Assembly: GCF_016919165.1 (NCBI RefSeq)
Contig: NZ_JAFFPS010000003.1
Span: 4,502-68,501 of the forward strand
Origin: Leptospira chreensis
Lineage (GTDB): Bacteria; Spirochaetota; Leptospiria; Leptospirales; Leptospiraceae
Direction: 5' to 3'
Length of the DNA stretch: 64,000 bases
The notes below the pieces were generated by a model. That model was not told the origin of the DNA. It saw only the letters and a list, made by a program, of their open reading frames with translations, and made no database searches. Position 1 is the first letter of the stretch, and every line of letters starts with the position of its first letter. This document shows, one piece after another, positions 37,232-47,067 of the stretch. The translations under genes were made by a program, and so were the position numbers.

Positions 37232-38002
37232 CTAGTTTTTAACCAATACTTCGTCGCCTTCTTTCAAATCTCCTTGGAGGAGTTCCCCAAATTCCGAATT
37301 GATGGCTCCAATTCGAATTTCTAATTTTTCCCGTTTCCCATCCCGAAACCGAATGATTTTTCCTCTATCCACAGCAACTAACGGAACCAAGATGACATTG
37401 TCTTTTGAAGAAACTTCAATCGCGACATCCGTTGTCATATCAGGTAAAATTCCATGGGGAAGTTCATTGGCATCGATTCGCACTAAAAATTGCCCATTCG
37501 AAGGATAAATCCTTTCCACACTTCCTTTGTATACATTCCCCCTGATGGATTCAAAACTCAGTTGGGCGACTTGTCCAGGTTTAACACGTAAAGCAGATTC
37601 TTGGTCCAAAGATACGGAGATATATACTTCTTTTAAGTTTTGGATTTCTAAGAGGGGAAGACCAGGCATCGCCGTTTCATTTTTAGAAACATTGAGTTTG
37701 GTTAATGTTCCATTGAAAGGTGAACGAAAGGTTATCCCTGAATCATTCGTAAGAAGAGCTTGGCCTTTTGTGACCGATTGTCCCTCTTCCACAAATATCT
37801 CACGAATAGAGGCAGCAATTCCAAACTTCAAACTAAAACTTTCCACAGGTTTGACAGTCCCTAAAGCATAAACCGCTTCCACTAACGAACCTCTTACGAT
37901 ACTCAAGCGATCGGATTGATTACTACGAATGAAAAAGTAGGATGTAAGGATTAGAATGATTATAAAAATAGAACCAACGATATATTGTTTTTTACGATCC
38001 AT
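37232..38002 (-). CDS. periplasmic adaptor (HlyD/MacA-like membrane fusion protein)
   Basis: A 256-residue protein from ATG 38002: an N-terminal helix (YIVGSIFIIILILTSYFF), then barrel-sandwich (lipoyl-like) halves GIAASIREIFVEEGQSVTKG and ITFRSPFNGTLTKLNV, a beta-barrel domain GQVAQLSFESIRG and the membrane-proximal part ending LKEGDEVLVKN. The alpha-helical hairpin between the lipoyl halves is almost absent, so direct contact with a TolC-like channel is doubtful; this short form occurs with MacB-like systems lacking an outer-membrane partner. In one operon with the permease (1 bp gap) and ATPase. Confidence 0.82.
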   Translation of the reverse strand: MDRKKQYIVGSIFIIILILTSYFFIRSNQSDRLSIVRGSLVEAVYALGTVKPVESFSLKFGIAASIREIFVEEGQSVTKGQALLTNDSGITFRSPFNGTLTKLNVSKNETAMPGLPLLEIQNLKEVYISVSLDQESALRVKPGQVAQLSFESIRGNVYKGSVERIYPSNGQFLVRIDANELPHGILPDMTTDVAIEVSSKDNVILVPLVAVDRGKIIRFRDGKREKLEIRIGAINSEFGELLQGDLKEGDEVLVKN

Positions 38003-38057
38003 GATAACCAGATCGTAACGAGTCAAAAGTATTTGGAAATTCTTTTTCTAGTGAAAA

Positions 38058-39347
38058 CTAAAGGGACAATCCGAAAACAAACTCACCTTCTCTATCTTTG
38101 GCTGGTTTGTATTCCAAACACCTAACATCAACGAATTGGCCGTTTTGTAAGGTATCAAATCGGAAAGAATCGGCAAGGCGGCCTTTGAGGTAATTGTCGG
38201 TAACAAACCGACCGTCATTTTCTAAAATGGCCTCATAGGATTTACCGATTACAGTCTCTGCATATTTTGTATGGAGTTCGGAACTGAGGGACATCAAATC
38301 CAAAACTCTACGTTTTTTCTCATCCCCGGGGATGGGATCTCCAAAGGATTCGGCACTGGTTCCCTTACGGACAGAATAAGGAAATACATGGAGTTTGGCA
38401 AAACCGAGCTCACGCAATAATTGTTTTGTTTCCTGAAACTCAAGCTCCGTTTCGGAAGGAAATCCAACAATCACATCCGTTCCGAGAAATAGGTTGGGGA
38501 GTTTTTCTTTTGCCAGTTCGATCCTAGTACGAAACGCATCTGGATGGTAAGTCCGTTTCATATCCTTTAAAATTTTGCGACTTCCACTTTGGATGGGAAC
38601 ATGTAAAAATTTACAGAAACGGGGATGTTTCATGAGGTCCAGTAACCCAGATCCAACATCGGGTGGTTCAATCGAGGAGAGGCGAATCCGAGAGTATTCT
38701 AAAATTTTCAAAATCCCTTCAAGGAGATTGAGAAAACCTTTTTCCCCATTTTCTAACCTGTACCAACCAAGATTAACACCTGTTAGCTGGATCTCACCCA
38801 CACCGTTGTCTTGTAAATACCTAACTTGGTCTAAAACATCATTATAATTTCTACTGACACCAAGGCCTCTAGCGGCAGGGATCTTACAATAGGAACATTT
38901 CCTATTACAACCATCTTGGATTTTTAAATAAGCACGAGTGTGGCCTTCTGGCAATACATCAGAATAAGAAAATCGATCCAGAACCTGGGTCGGATCCGAT
39001 TCTTTTCCTTCCCAATCCGCAAGAATCTTATAAGGAAGAGAACTTTTTTCTGTGTTTCCAAATACACCAAAAACACCAGGAATGTTTTGTAAAATTTCTT
39101 TGTCTGTTTCCGCATAACAGCCGGTTACATAGACTTTCGCACCGGGATTGGTACGAATGGCATTACGAATGATATTTCTATTTTTTACGTCGGCTTTGTT
39201 GGTAACAGTACATGTATTGACAACAATGTATTCTGCCTTCTCTTCAGCTTCTGCTAGAGAAAAACCTTTGTCCTTCAGAACAGAGTACATACCATCGGTC
39301 TCAAAAAAATTCAACCGACAACCGAGTGTATGAAACTTAATCTTCAC
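38058..39347 (-). CDS. mtaB: tRNA t6A37 methylthiotransferase MtaB
   Basis: A 429-residue radical-SAM methylthiotransferase. MtaB converts t6A37 to ms2t6A in tRNAs reading ANN codons. The N-terminal UPF0004 domain supplies Cys10, Cys46 and Cys77 for one Fe-S cluster ([13 protein letters not shown] [26 protein letters not shown]). The radical SAM motif is C147-x3-C151-x2-C154 in [15 protein letters not shown]; the PAARG form marks MtaB rather than MiaB (PYTRG). A TRAM-like domain ends the protein. It overlaps the TPR gene by four bases. Confidence 0.93.
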   Translation of the reverse strand: MKIKFHTLGCRLNFFETDGMYSVLKDKGFSLAEAEEKAEYIVVNTCTVTNKADVKNRNIIRNAIRTNPGAKVYVTGCYAETDKEILQNIPGVFGVFGNTEKSSLPYKILADWEGKESDPTQVLDRFSYSDVLPEGHTRAYLKIQDGCNRKCSYCKIPAARGLGVSRNYNDVLDQVRYLQDNGVGEIQLTGVNLGWYRLENGEKGFLNLLEGILKILEYSRIRLSSIEPPDVGSGLLDLMKHPRFCKFLHVPIQSGSRKILKDMKRTYHPDAFRTRIELAKEKLPNLFLGTDVIVGFPSETELEFQETKQLLRELGFAKLHVFPYSVRKGTSAESFGDPIPGDEKKRRVLDLMSLSSELHTKYAETVIGKSYEAILENDGRFVTDNYLKGRLADSFRFDTLQNGQFVDVRCLEYKPAKDREGEFVFGLSL

Positions 39348-40123
39348 AAGTCGCTGAGTGCTGCGATCCGTTTAGAATTTTCTTTAATGGTAGTGCTTTC
39401 CCCATTCAAATCAGCAGCTTTCTGGATACATTCTTTAGCTTCTGTCAAATAGGTGTTTGCTTGGGATTTTTTGCCCAATTTTTTATTCGATTTGTATAAG
39501 GACTCTTGGACAAGAGCCAAGTTATTCCAAATTTCAGGAGAGTTTTGTTTTAAAGAAGAAGCCCAACGCAAACTTACATCCGCTTTGTCATAATTCTTTA
39601 GGTTATAATAAATTTTACCTTCCAACTCCAACATACGAAAGTCGCTAGGACTTCCTGCTTTCGCTTTTTCAATTTGAGACAGGGCCGTTTTAGAAGCTCC
39701 TTTTTCCGAAAGAGCCAATGCATAAAAATAGCGAACTTCTGGATTTTGTGGATACAAAGGAATGGTTTTTTCAGCCAACTCAATTGCAGGTTTCCATTTT
39801 TTATGACGAGTTAAAATGGCAAGGCTACCTTGCAAAAGATCCTCATCATCGGGTTTACGTTTTCTTGCTTCCGAAATATTCTTATAAGAATTTTCAAAAT
39901 CATTCAACTTATCATAGTTATATGCGAGTAATGCATAAAATTCATAAGAAGACTTACCATCGGTCAAAAGACTTTTCACAAGTTCAATGGATTTGTTATA
40001 ATTTTTGACTTTGTATTCGTCAACGGCCTGGAAATAAGCAGAACCAACTTGTTCTTTTTCTTGAGAATGAAGTGAAGTTACGAGTAGACAAGTAACAGCA
40101 GCAATATGGATAAAATGTTTCAT
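39344..40123 (-). CDS. exported TPR-repeat protein
   Basis: A 259-residue protein with a signal peptide ([15 protein letters not shown]) and about five or six tetratricopeptide repeats: [100 protein letters not shown]. TPRs give a curved scaffold for protein contacts. No catalytic motif. It overlaps its neighbours on both sides by four bases; the partner is unknown. Confidence 0.85.
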   Translation of the reverse strand: MKHFIHIAAVTCLLVTSLHSQEKEQVGSAYFQAVDEYKVKNYNKSIELVKSLLTDGKSSYEFYALLAYNYDKLNDFENSYKNISEARKRKPDDEDLLQGSLAILTRHKKWKPAIELAEKTIPLYPQNPEVRYFYALALSEKGASKTALSQIEKAKAGSPSDFRMLELEGKIYYNLKNYDKADVSLRWASSLKQNSPEIWNNLALVQESLYKSNKKLGKKSQANTYLTEAKECIQKAADLNGESTTIKENSKRIAALSDL

Positions 40124-40554
40124 AAAAGATCCGATGGAACGGTAATGGAGTTTAAATTGACCGAATCAATCCTGGAATGATAGGGTTCGATGGGGTCCAG
40201 GTATAGGAAAACGCTTCCCCCTTTAGAAAGCAAGTAATGTTCGATATGTTCTTCCGTGATGATTTCCGTGTCAGCCGTATATAAAATGGGGTTTTCGCCC
40301 GGGCCCAAATGGACATGAAATTCTTGGGCGGATAAGAAATCGGAAAGGTTTAGGTATCCTGACCCAAAATAAAGACCGGATTGGAAGTAGTATTTATAAA
40401 AAACTTTGACTTCGGGGAGGATGAGATTGGGGCGAATGTAACCGAGCTCGATTCGTTCGATGGTTCCCACTGTGCGGATTTTCCGAAGTTGGAACCAAAC
40501 CTTACGAATGAAAAAATAGGAAAACAGAAAGACGAGGGGAATGAGGATAGCCAT
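40120..40554 (-). CDS. membrane-anchored protein of unknown function
   Basis: A 144-residue protein with one N-terminal helix (AILIPLVFLFSYFFIRKVWF) and a small beta-rich domain: RTVGTIERIELGYIRPNLIL, PEVKVFYKYYFQSGLYFGSG, VHLGPGENPILYTAD. The layout, an anchor plus a small domain that starts with a TxGxI strand, recalls DUF3592-like proteins, but I cannot assign it firmly. It overlaps the TPR gene by four bases and lies 26 bp after clpC. Confidence 0.6.
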   Translation of the reverse strand: MAILIPLVFLFSYFFIRKVWFQLRKIRTVGTIERIELGYIRPNLILPEVKVFYKYYFQSGLYFGSGYLNLSDFLSAQEFHVHLGPGENPILYTADTEIITEEHIEHYLLSKGGSVFLYLDPIEPYHSRIDSVNLNSITVPSDLL

Positions 40555-40574
40555 TACCGTTCGCCTTTCCGAAA

Positions 40575-40593
40575 GGCTCTCTACACGAGAGCC
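40575..40593 (-). terminator. hairpins at the 3' end of clpC
   Basis: On the minus strand GGCTCTC-GTGTA-GAGAGCC spans the clpC stop codon and is followed directly by a second small hairpin, CCTTT-CGG-AAAGG. There is no clear T-tract, so this may be an attenuator or 3' stabiliser between clpC and the downstream operon rather than a full terminator. Confidence 0.45.
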
Positions 40594-43133
40594 AAATCTT
40601 TTTCCTCGGCACTTGGAGAAGAGCCGTCATCTTTTTTCGGAATCTCTTTGAAGTCGGTCCAAGGAGTTTCTGTATACACAAGTTTTCCTTCCGCTAAATC
40701 CACGAGGATCTTAGTTGGGTTATCATAAACACCTTTCAAAGACTGCACCGCCATATAGTCTTCCAATTCTCTTTGGAACACACGTCGTAGTGGTCGTGCT
40801 CCATAGTTTTGGTCGTAACCAATGGTTGCAAAATGTTCTTTAGCTCCGTGTGTAAGTTCAACAATGACTTTCTTTTCCGTCAGACGTTTGTTAAAATCTT
40901 TCAACATGATATCCACAATACTCACGATCTCTTCTTTTTTGAGAGGAGCAAAGTAAACCACTTCATCCACACGGTTTAGGAATTCTGGATTGAAGTGTTT
41001 CTTCAATTGTTCCCTAGCTTGTTCTGCTTTATAAGTTTCCCTTTCTTCAGCAAAATCCTCAAAACCCAATCGTCCACCTTTCGAAATTTCTTTCGCAGCG
41101 ATGTTCGAAGTCATGATGATGATGGTATCGCGGAAGTTTACTTTTCTTCCTTTGGTATCCGTCAAGTTTCCTTCTTCCATAATTTGGAGTAGGATATTGA
41201 AAAGATCATGGTGAGCCTTTTCGATTTCGTCGAGTAATACCAAACTATATGGTTTTCTTCTTACGAACTCTGTGAGTTGGCCACCATCATCATATCCGAC
41301 ATATCCTGGAGGAGCTCCGATGAGGCGAGATACCGCATGGGGTTCCATGTATTCCGACATATCGATACGAAGCATATTGTCTTCAGATCCAAACAGTTGT
41401 TCTGCGAGTGCTTTCGCGAGTTCTGTTTTTCCCACACCTGTTGGTCCAAGAAAGATAAACGATCCCGTAGGTCGCTTTTCGCTTTTGAGTCCGGTGCGAG
41501 AACGTCTGACGGCACGAGCCACTTTTTCGATGGCTTCGGTTTGGCCGACAATCCTTCCTTTGATGTCTTCTTCTAAATGGAGAAGTTTTGCATTTTCGGA
41601 TTGTTCCATCTTTTTCAATGGAATTCCCGTCCAGAGGCTAACAACAGAAAGGATATCTTCTTCTTCAATCGAAACTGCATACCCTTCCATACGTTCTTGC
41701 CACTGTTTGGTTTTCTCTTCCAACTGGCCTTTTTTACGATTCACTTCATCGCGAACCGCAGCCGCTTTTTCATACTCTTGGCTACGAACTAAGTCTTCTT
41801 TTTTAACAGAAAGACCTTTGATCTCTTCTTCAATTTCCTTGATTTCATTCGGACGTTGGCAGTTCGCAAGACGAGCTTTGGCTCCTGCTTCATCAATGAT
41901 ATCAATGGCTTTGTCTGGTAAAAAACGATCATTGATATAACGATGAGATAATTTCACCGCTTGTTCGATCGCTTTTTCCGAATAACGAACCTTATGGTGT
42001 GCTTCGTATGCTTTTTTCAAACCATCTAAGATTAGAATCGCATCATCCACAGAAGGTTCCAAAACCTTCACCATTTGGAATCTTCTTTCCAAAGCCGAAT
42101 CTTTTTCGATGTATTTACGATATTCGTTATTGGTAGTCGCACCAATACATTGCAGCTCTCCACGAGCAAGGGCTGGTTTTAAGATGTTTGCTGCATCCAC
42201 CGCCCCTTCCGCCGCACCAGCTCCAATCAGAGTGTGCAACTCATCAATGAAGATGATGATGTTTTGAGAAGTAACGATTTCTTTCATGATTTTTTTCAAT
42301 CGTTCTTCAAACTCACCACGGTATTTGGTACCAGCGATTAGGCTTGCTAAATCCAGAGATAACACTCGTTTGTCGAAAAGTAGATCAGGAACCAACTTTT
42401 CGATCACAGCTTGCGCAAGGCCTTCTACAATCGCTGTTTTTCCCACACCTGATTCTCCCACGAGAACAGGGTTGTTTTTTGTTTTACGAGAAAGGATTTG
42501 GATCACACGTTCGATTTCTTTGGAACGGCCAATGACCGGATCCAACTTTTTCTCACGAGCGAGTTGTGTTAAATCCCGTGCAAACTCATCTAAAATAGGA
42601 GTTTTACTCTTTTCTTGTCTCGGAGCTGCTTGCTGTTGGGTTTGGCTTTGGGGACCCGATTGTGTTCCCGTAGTTCCACCCACAGCTCCCGAAGGAGGAG
42701 CCCCAAGAAGGCGCAAAATCTCTGACTTAATGACGTTATAATTTACGCTGAAAGATGATAACGATCCGCCGGCGATATTATTGTTATCGCGAAGTAGTGC
42801 CAAAAGAATGTGTTCGGTTCCTACATAGTTATGTTTGAGGCGTTTTGCTTCCTCTTTAGAAACTTCGATCATTTTTTGGTATTTATCTTGTCCTTGGCTT
42901 ACATCAAGTAACAAGGCACCAGAACCCTCACGAGTTCTCTTTTCGACTTCTTTACGGAGTTCGTTTAAATTGATATTTAGATTCGTAAGAATCTTAATCG
43001 CGACAGAGTCCTCCTCCCGGAGAAGCCCAAGTAGAATGTGTTCTGGACCGATAAAATCGGAACCTAAACGTTTAGCCTCATCTTGGGCGATTTCGTTGAT
43101 GACTCTTTTTGCTCTTTTTGTGAATTCCAACAT
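40581..43133 (-). CDS. clpC: ATP-dependent Clp protease ATP-binding subunit ClpC
   Basis: An 850-residue class I Clp ATPase that unfolds proteins and feeds them to ClpP. The N domain has two Clp_N repeats ([20 protein letters not shown] and [20 protein letters not shown]), a Q/G-rich linker at about 145-175, the first AAA module with Walker A GESGVGKT at 226-233, the ClpC-type middle domain with a UVR-like segment ([20 protein letters not shown]), and the second AAA module with GPTGVGKT near 565. The hydrophobic-Gly ClpP-binding loop lies in the second module. The upstream gene encodes an McsA/McsB-like fusion, matching the clpC neighbourhood of Firmicutes. Confidence 0.95.
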   Translation of the reverse strand: MLEFTKRAKRVINEIAQDEAKRLGSDFIGPEHILLGLLREEDSVAIKILTNLNINLNELRKEVEKRTREGSGALLLDVSQGQDKYQKMIEVSKEEAKRLKHNYVGTEHILLALLRDNNNIAGGSLSSFSVNYNVIKSEILRLLGAPPSGAVGGTTGTQSGPQSQTQQQAAPRQEKSKTPILDEFARDLTQLAREKKLDPVIGRSKEIERVIQILSRKTKNNPVLVGESGVGKTAIVEGLAQAVIEKLVPDLLFDKRVLSLDLASLIAGTKYRGEFEERLKKIMKEIVTSQNIIIFIDELHTLIGAGAAEGAVDAANILKPALARGELQCIGATTNNEYRKYIEKDSALERRFQMVKVLEPSVDDAILILDGLKKAYEAHHKVRYSEKAIEQAVKLSHRYINDRFLPDKAIDIIDEAGAKARLANCQRPNEIKEIEEEIKGLSVKKEDLVRSQEYEKAAAVRDEVNRKKGQLEEKTKQWQERMEGYAVSIEEEDILSVVSLWTGIPLKKMEQSENAKLLHLEEDIKGRIVGQTEAIEKVARAVRRSRTGLKSEKRPTGSFIFLGPTGVGKTELAKALAEQLFGSEDNMLRIDMSEYMEPHAVSRLIGAPPGYVGYDDGGQLTEFVRRKPYSLVLLDEIEKAHHDLFNILLQIMEEGNLTDTKGRKVNFRDTIIIMTSNIAAKEISKGGRLGFEDFAEERETYKAEQAREQLKKHFNPEFLNRVDEVVYFAPLKKEEIVSIVDIMLKDFNKRLTEKKVIVELTHGAKEHFATIGYDQNYGARPLRRVFQRELEDYMAVQSLKGVYDNPTKILVDLAEGKLVYTETPWTDFKEIPKKDDGSSPSAEEKDLALV

Positions 43134-43193
43134 GCCGCACCCTGCCTTTGTTAATTAGACGAACGTCCTTGTTCCCATCATGACCGTACCGGT

Positions 43194-43973
43194 TTAATAG
43201 GAGCCTAGTAAACTAAGAATTTTGTAAAACTGACGTTTTTGAACTAGTATACTGTTCTTCCACGAGATTTTTACGACAAGAACTCGGTCTTTTCCGATGT
43301 TCCTAAATCTATGATCGGTGGAAGGAGCAAATTCTATACCAAATTTGACAAGAGTTTGTAAAATTGAAAAAAACTCGAGAAAGATCCCTGGGGGGAGTCC
43401 AAGCAGGATCGAATCTCGCCTTCCCCGACCCAAATTGGTAGGACAGGAGGAAATAAAGCCGAGCCCAGGCAAGGTAGCCCAGTGGTTCTTTTGGAAGAAA
43501 AACCGAAAGAGTGTCAATTTCTCCTTCGGAATTTGCCGCGCATCCAAAGGATCCCGCCCCCATCCGGCAGAAATGCTTTCCCACCGAATATGGTCTTCGG
43601 AGCCTAAATAAAAACCGGACTTACGTTCTCCGTGTTCTATAGAATCCAAATCTTTTTCAGATTCTTTTGGGTAAATGGATCCATCCATACGATTTTCCAC
43701 TAACAGCTGTTTTGACTTCTCCATCAATGGATCATAAAAAGGAAACAAACTCGATTTTAGATTTCTTGTGATCCGGGTTCGCAGTGACAAAAGAGTCAGT
43801 GTCTCTGAATTTTCTTTCACAAAACTTTCTAAAGTTTGGATTAGGTTTTCTGGGATTTTTGTTTTCTGGTTTGGTTTGGGAAAATCAAAAATTTGAGCGC
43901 AGTGGGTACAACCAAACTTGCCGCTTTTACGAAACTGAATTTCTTTGGTTCCGCAAAAACGACAAAAAATCAT
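43194..43973 (-). CDS. McsA zinc-finger fused to a short McsB-like guanidino kinase domain
   Basis: A 259-residue protein. The N terminus is a zinc ribbon with C4, C7, C22 and C25 and the context GKFGCTHCAQIF, as in McsA. From about residue 45 the McsB (protein arginine kinase) motifs follow in order: LSLRTRITRNLKSSLFPF, then GSEDHIRWESISAGWGRDP (the EEDHxR motif), then GLGFISSCPTNLGRGRRDS followed by LLGLP (McsB: CPTNVGTGxRAS). The kinase part is about 215 residues against about 350 in McsB, so the N-terminal helical region and some loops are lost. McsA and McsB together mark proteins with phospho-arginine for ClpCP. clpC is directly downstream. Activity of the shortened kinase is uncertain. 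Confidence 0.75.
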   Translation of the reverse strand: MIFCRFCGTKEIQFRKSGKFGCTHCAQIFDFPKPNQKTKIPENLIQTLESFVKENSETLTLLSLRTRITRNLKSSLFPFYDPLMEKSKQLLVENRMDGSIYPKESEKDLDSIEHGERKSGFYLGSEDHIRWESISAGWGRDPLDARQIPKEKLTLFRFFFQKNHWATLPGLGFISSCPTNLGRGRRDSILLGLPPGIFLEFFSILQTLVKFGIEFAPSTDHRFRNIGKDRVLVVKISWKNSILVQKRQFYKILSLLGSY

Positions 43974-43974
43974 T

Positions 43975-44670
43975 TTATGTAACTGGGGTTAGTTGTCCGG
44001 AAACAATTCGGTTTCGTTTGTGTGCCATGGAGGCAAGTTCCAAGTCATGAGTCACAAGAATCAAAGAAAACTTAAATTCGTTTTGGAGTTCTTTGATGAG
44101 ATCCATGAGATGCCTAGAGTTGTCCCGATCCAAGTTTCCTGTAGGTTCATCTGCCAAAATCAATTGCCTTCGGCCCACAAGGGCACGAGCCACACCGACT
44201 CTCGCACTTTCTCCGCCGGAAAGTTGGGAAGGGAAACTTCCCGTCCTTTCTCCAAGCCCTACTTTTTTTAAAATCTCTGTGGCTTGCGCTTTAGCAACAC
44301 TCGGATTCATTCTCGCAATGAGAAGTGGCATCATCACATTTTCTAAGGCAGTGAAGTCTGGTAACAAAAGATGTTGTTGGAAGATAAAAGAAATCTTTTC
44401 CGCACGAAAGGTTTCTCTTTGTTTTTCGTTTAGGTTTTTTAAACTCACTCCACAAACTTCCACCTCACCGTCGTCAAACGAATCCATAGCACCCAGGATA
44501 TTAAGAAGAGTGGACTTCCCAACACCAGAAGCCCCTTCTACGGATACTATTTCACCGGGTAACACTTCAAAGTCGAGACCGGAAATGATATGGTAACGTT
44601 TGTCTACAACTTGGTAGTATTTTTCTAATTTGCGAACAGAAACAGTTGGTTTTAGATTTGTATCAATCAT
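43975..44670 (-). CDS. lolD: lipoprotein-releasing system ATPase LolD
   Basis: A 231-residue ABC ATPase: Walker [30 protein letters not shown] (the LolD/MacB Q-loop context), signature [18 protein letters not shown], Walker [14 protein letters not shown]-loop VTHDLE. LolD drives release of outer-membrane-bound lipoproteins from the inner membrane. It overlaps the LolC/E-like permease by eight bases and ends one base before the McsA/McsB-like gene, so protein quality control genes are transcribed with it. Confidence 0.9.
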   Translation of the reverse strand: MIDTNLKPTVSVRKLEKYYQVVDKRYHIISGLDFEVLPGEIVSVEGASGVGKSTLLNILGAMDSFDDGEVEVCGVSLKNLNEKQRETFRAEKISFIFQQHLLLPDFTALENVMMPLLIARMNPSVAKAQATEILKKVGLGERTGSFPSQLSGGESARVGVARALVGRRQLILADEPTGNLDRDNSRHLMDLIKELQNEFKFSLILVTHDLELASMAHKRNRIVSGQLTPVT

Positions 44671-46015
44671 TTCGTATTGTATCCACAGGGTTTAGATTAG
44701 CAGCCATACGTGCAGGGAAATAACCTGCAAGGCCTGAGAGGATGGTTGCGGCCGTTGTCACCATAAAGATAAAGGAAATATCAATATCCACAGGGATATG
44801 ATCAAAATAATAGATATCCTTTGGAACTAGTTCCACTGGATCCCAATCTCCAGGATTCAGTAACCCACCTACACCATTGATGATCTCCGAGATCGCATTG
44901 ATGATGACTTCTAGTTGGGTGGCAATAAAGATCCCTGTCATCCCTCCGACAAGAGAAGACAAAATTCCCACAATCATTGCATTCAAAGTGAAGATGAGAA
45001 GGATATCATTGGAGGCAAGACCAAGTGCTTTCAAAGTTCCAATGGATCTACGTTTTGCACGAATGAGAGAGTGGACAGTAGCCACCATTCCCAGAGCAGC
45101 AAGAACGATAAAAAGGAAAACAATGATAGAGATGATTGTTTTTTCAAGTCTCAGTGCTGCTAAAAAGTTTTCTTGTTCTTCTGCTATGGTTCTCACAGAC
45201 CAAGAAGTATCATCTTGAATTTTCTGATTCCAATTGTCTTCGTTTAACCGAGCTAAGATTCTATGTTTGGTCAGTTTCAAATCATCCAAGGAACGAACCT
45301 TGATCGCCACTTGATTGACTGCCCCTTCCATTTTAAAAAACTCTTGGGCCTGCGCTAGAGACAAAAACACAAATTTAGAATCATAATTATAATAACCCGT
45401 TTTGAAAAGTCCTACCAAACGAAAGGTTTGTACATTTACCTGTACCCCTCGCTCCACAGTAAACCTTCCTCCAGGAACTGCCATTGTGATCTCACGGCCA
45501 AGGTTATACCCGTAAATGGCACTCATCTCCTTTCCCACAACTACCAATTTTTTGGAATTGATGGCTTGGATTTCATCCCGATCGTATTGTAAGATACGAG
45601 GGAAGTTGGGTAGACCATTTTCCACCAATTTTTCTACGGAGTCTACGGGGACTGCGCGGATCATAATGGGGTTGAAGTTATTATTACTTTGAATGAGACC
45701 GTGGCTTGTGATATTTCCTTCTACGGAAACAAAGGACTCCGCAAGTTTTGGGTCAGACTGAAGGTGGGCGATGACCTTTTCATAATCATAAATGGCACCG
45801 GAGCCATAAGAGTTCTCAATGGTGATATGAGGCCCCCCTTGCCAAAGTGATTCCTTTACTTGTTTTTGGAATCCGTTGAAAATGGAGAGGACTACTACTA
45901 GGAGCCCCACTCCGACTGCCATAACAATGAACGACAGCCTGGATTTGATGGAGAGGAAACCCAGCACTCTGGATCCTCGGATGTAACGGATTGTGATTAA
46001 AGAGACGATTCCCAT
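44663..46015 (-). CDS. lipoprotein-releasing system permease LolC/LolE
   Basis: A 450-residue FtsX-type permease with the LolCE layout: [20 protein letters not shown] and the first helix, a large periplasmic domain (about 55-290, [19 protein letters not shown]), then three helices with [19 protein letters not shown] and the end [17 protein letters not shown] single gene here serves where enterics have LolC and LolE, as in the LolF homodimer type. Spirochetes with many lipoproteins need this system. It diverges from the gene at 46076 across a short region with an inverted repeat. Confidence 0.9.
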   Translation of the reverse strand: MGIVSLITIRYIRGSRVLGFLSIKSRLSFIVMAVGVGLLVVVLSIFNGFQKQVKESLWQGGPHITIENSYGSGAIYDYEKVIAHLQSDPKLAESFVSVEGNITSHGLIQSNNNFNPIMIRAVPVDSVEKLVENGLPNFPRILQYDRDEIQAINSKKLVVVGKEMSAIYGYNLGREITMAVPGGRFTVERGVQVNVQTFRLVGLFKTGYYNYDSKFVFLSLAQAQEFFKMEGAVNQVAIKVRSLDDLKLTKHRILARLNEDNWNQKIQDDTSWSVRTIAEEQENFLAALRLEKTIISIIVFLFIVLAALGMVATVHSLIRAKRRSIGTLKALGLASNDILLIFTLNAMIVGILSSLVGGMTGIFIATQLEVIINAISEIINGVGGLLNPGDWDPVELVPKDIYYFDHIPVDIDISFIFMVTTAATILSGLAGYFPARMAANLNPVDTIRND

Positions 46016-46027
46016 GATGACCTAATC

Positions 46028-46067
46028 TTTTTGACAGCTTTCTTCTAAAGATGGATACTGTCAAAAA
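46028..46067. promoter_or_regulatory. inverted repeat with divergent -35-like TTGACA boxes
   Basis: TTTTTGACAG (46028-46037) and CTGTCAAAAA (46058-46067) are perfect 10-bp inverted arms with a 20-bp spacer, between the divergent lolC/E-like and 46076 genes. Each arm holds a consensus TTGACA. On the plus strand, TTGACA 46031-46036 with a 17-bp spacer gives GATACT at 46054-46059 as -10, placing transcription start only about ten bases before the ATG. The minus-strand -10 is not clear. Confidence 0.5.
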
Positions 46068-46075
46068 AGAACCTT

Positions 46076-47062
46076 ATGCCTGAGACACCAAACTATTATT
46101 CTGTCAAAGTAAACCTGCGAGACGAAGCCAATATGGTTTATACCATGATTGCGGCTGTCATTGACCCGGTTGAAACCAAATCGGTGAAGTATGAGGGAGT
46201 CTCGTGTACAAGCCCGCTGTCCCTTTTGCCCATCCGTTCCACTTTTCAGGACTTTTACAACCGAATGCAGCGGGTCATCTACAAAGGGGAACAGCAAAAA
46301 AACATCACCAAGTCCTTACAAGAGCTAATTAAGACCAAATTTGGGTCGGAAAGTTTCTTGGAAGAGATCCTGCACTATATGGACCACAACCTAACAGACC
46401 GTTTGGATTTTGTTTTTAGCGAAATGCACAAAAGGACATCGGGAAACTCGGAACCCAAGGTAGAAATCCATTTTGAACTCATTGATCCAAACGATATCTC
46501 CAAAACTACGGTTGATGAGGAGGAAATTGCAAAAAAAGAAGCACCTCCTGTAACTCCTGTTCCCCAAGCCTCTGGATTTTTAGTTCCAGCGGACAAACAA
46601 ATTGTTCAATTCAAATTCCAACTTTCCCCAGTCAATGGAGTTCCCCTCGTAGAACTAAAGGCAGGTGATAACGTATACATTCGTTTGGTGCCAGGCGATG
46701 CAATCACAGATTCCATTATTAATTCGCTGGAGCTCAAAGAAGAGTCGGGAGCCATCAAACAAATCCCAGCGAAAATTGTGAACATCTCGAATAACAAGAA
46801 TTTTTCGGAAGTGGTCATCAAAATCAATGAACAAGTTTACGGTAAAATCATTGAAGAAGAAAACTCTGTAAAAATAAAAACAACAGATGCACAACACGGT
46901 GCCGCCACTATCATGGGTTCCGTTGCATCCCCAACTGTAGCAGTTTCAAAAGCAAAACAAAATCCGGCACTTTCTGCGGATGAAAGTTTTCATTTATGGC
47001 CTTACATCATCATGTTAGTAGTCCTTGCCATCGGTATGATGACTATTTTTGTGATCCTTTAA
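46076..47062 (+). CDS. unknown protein with C-terminal membrane anchor
   Basis: A 328-residue protein, soluble except for a C-terminal helix (WPYIIMLVVLAIGMMTIFVI), so tail-anchored with the body in the cytoplasm. The N-terminal half is alpha/beta (VNLRDEANMVYTMIAAVIDP) and the middle has a Pro-rich linker (APPVTPVPQ) before a second beta-rich part with LKAGDNVYIRLVPGDAI and SNNKNFSEVVIKINEQVYGK. I recognise no family. It may be nearly leaderless: the best promoter ends about ten bases upstream and no ribosome site is seen. The membrane protein that follows is probably its partner. Confidence 0.6.
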   Translation: MPETPNYYSVKVNLRDEANMVYTMIAAVIDPVETKSVKYEGVSCTSPLSLLPIRSTFQDFYNRMQRVIYKGEQQKNITKSLQELIKTKFGSESFLEEILHYMDHNLTDRLDFVFSEMHKRTSGNSEPKVEIHFELIDPNDISKTTVDEEEIAKKEAPPVTPVPQASGFLVPADKQIVQFKFQLSPVNGVPLVELKAGDNVYIRLVPGDAITDSIINSLELKEESGAIKQIPAKIVNISNNKNFSEVVIKINEQVYGKIIEEENSVKIKTTDAQHGAATIMGSVASPTVAVSKAKQNPALSADESFHLWPYIIMLVVLAIGMMTIFVIL

Positions 47063-47067
47063 TCTCT

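Noticed and set aside
41272..41940. 222-residue plus-strand frame opposite clpC
   Set aside because: Antisense shadow of a highly conserved gene; Ser/Arg-rich composition and no start signal.
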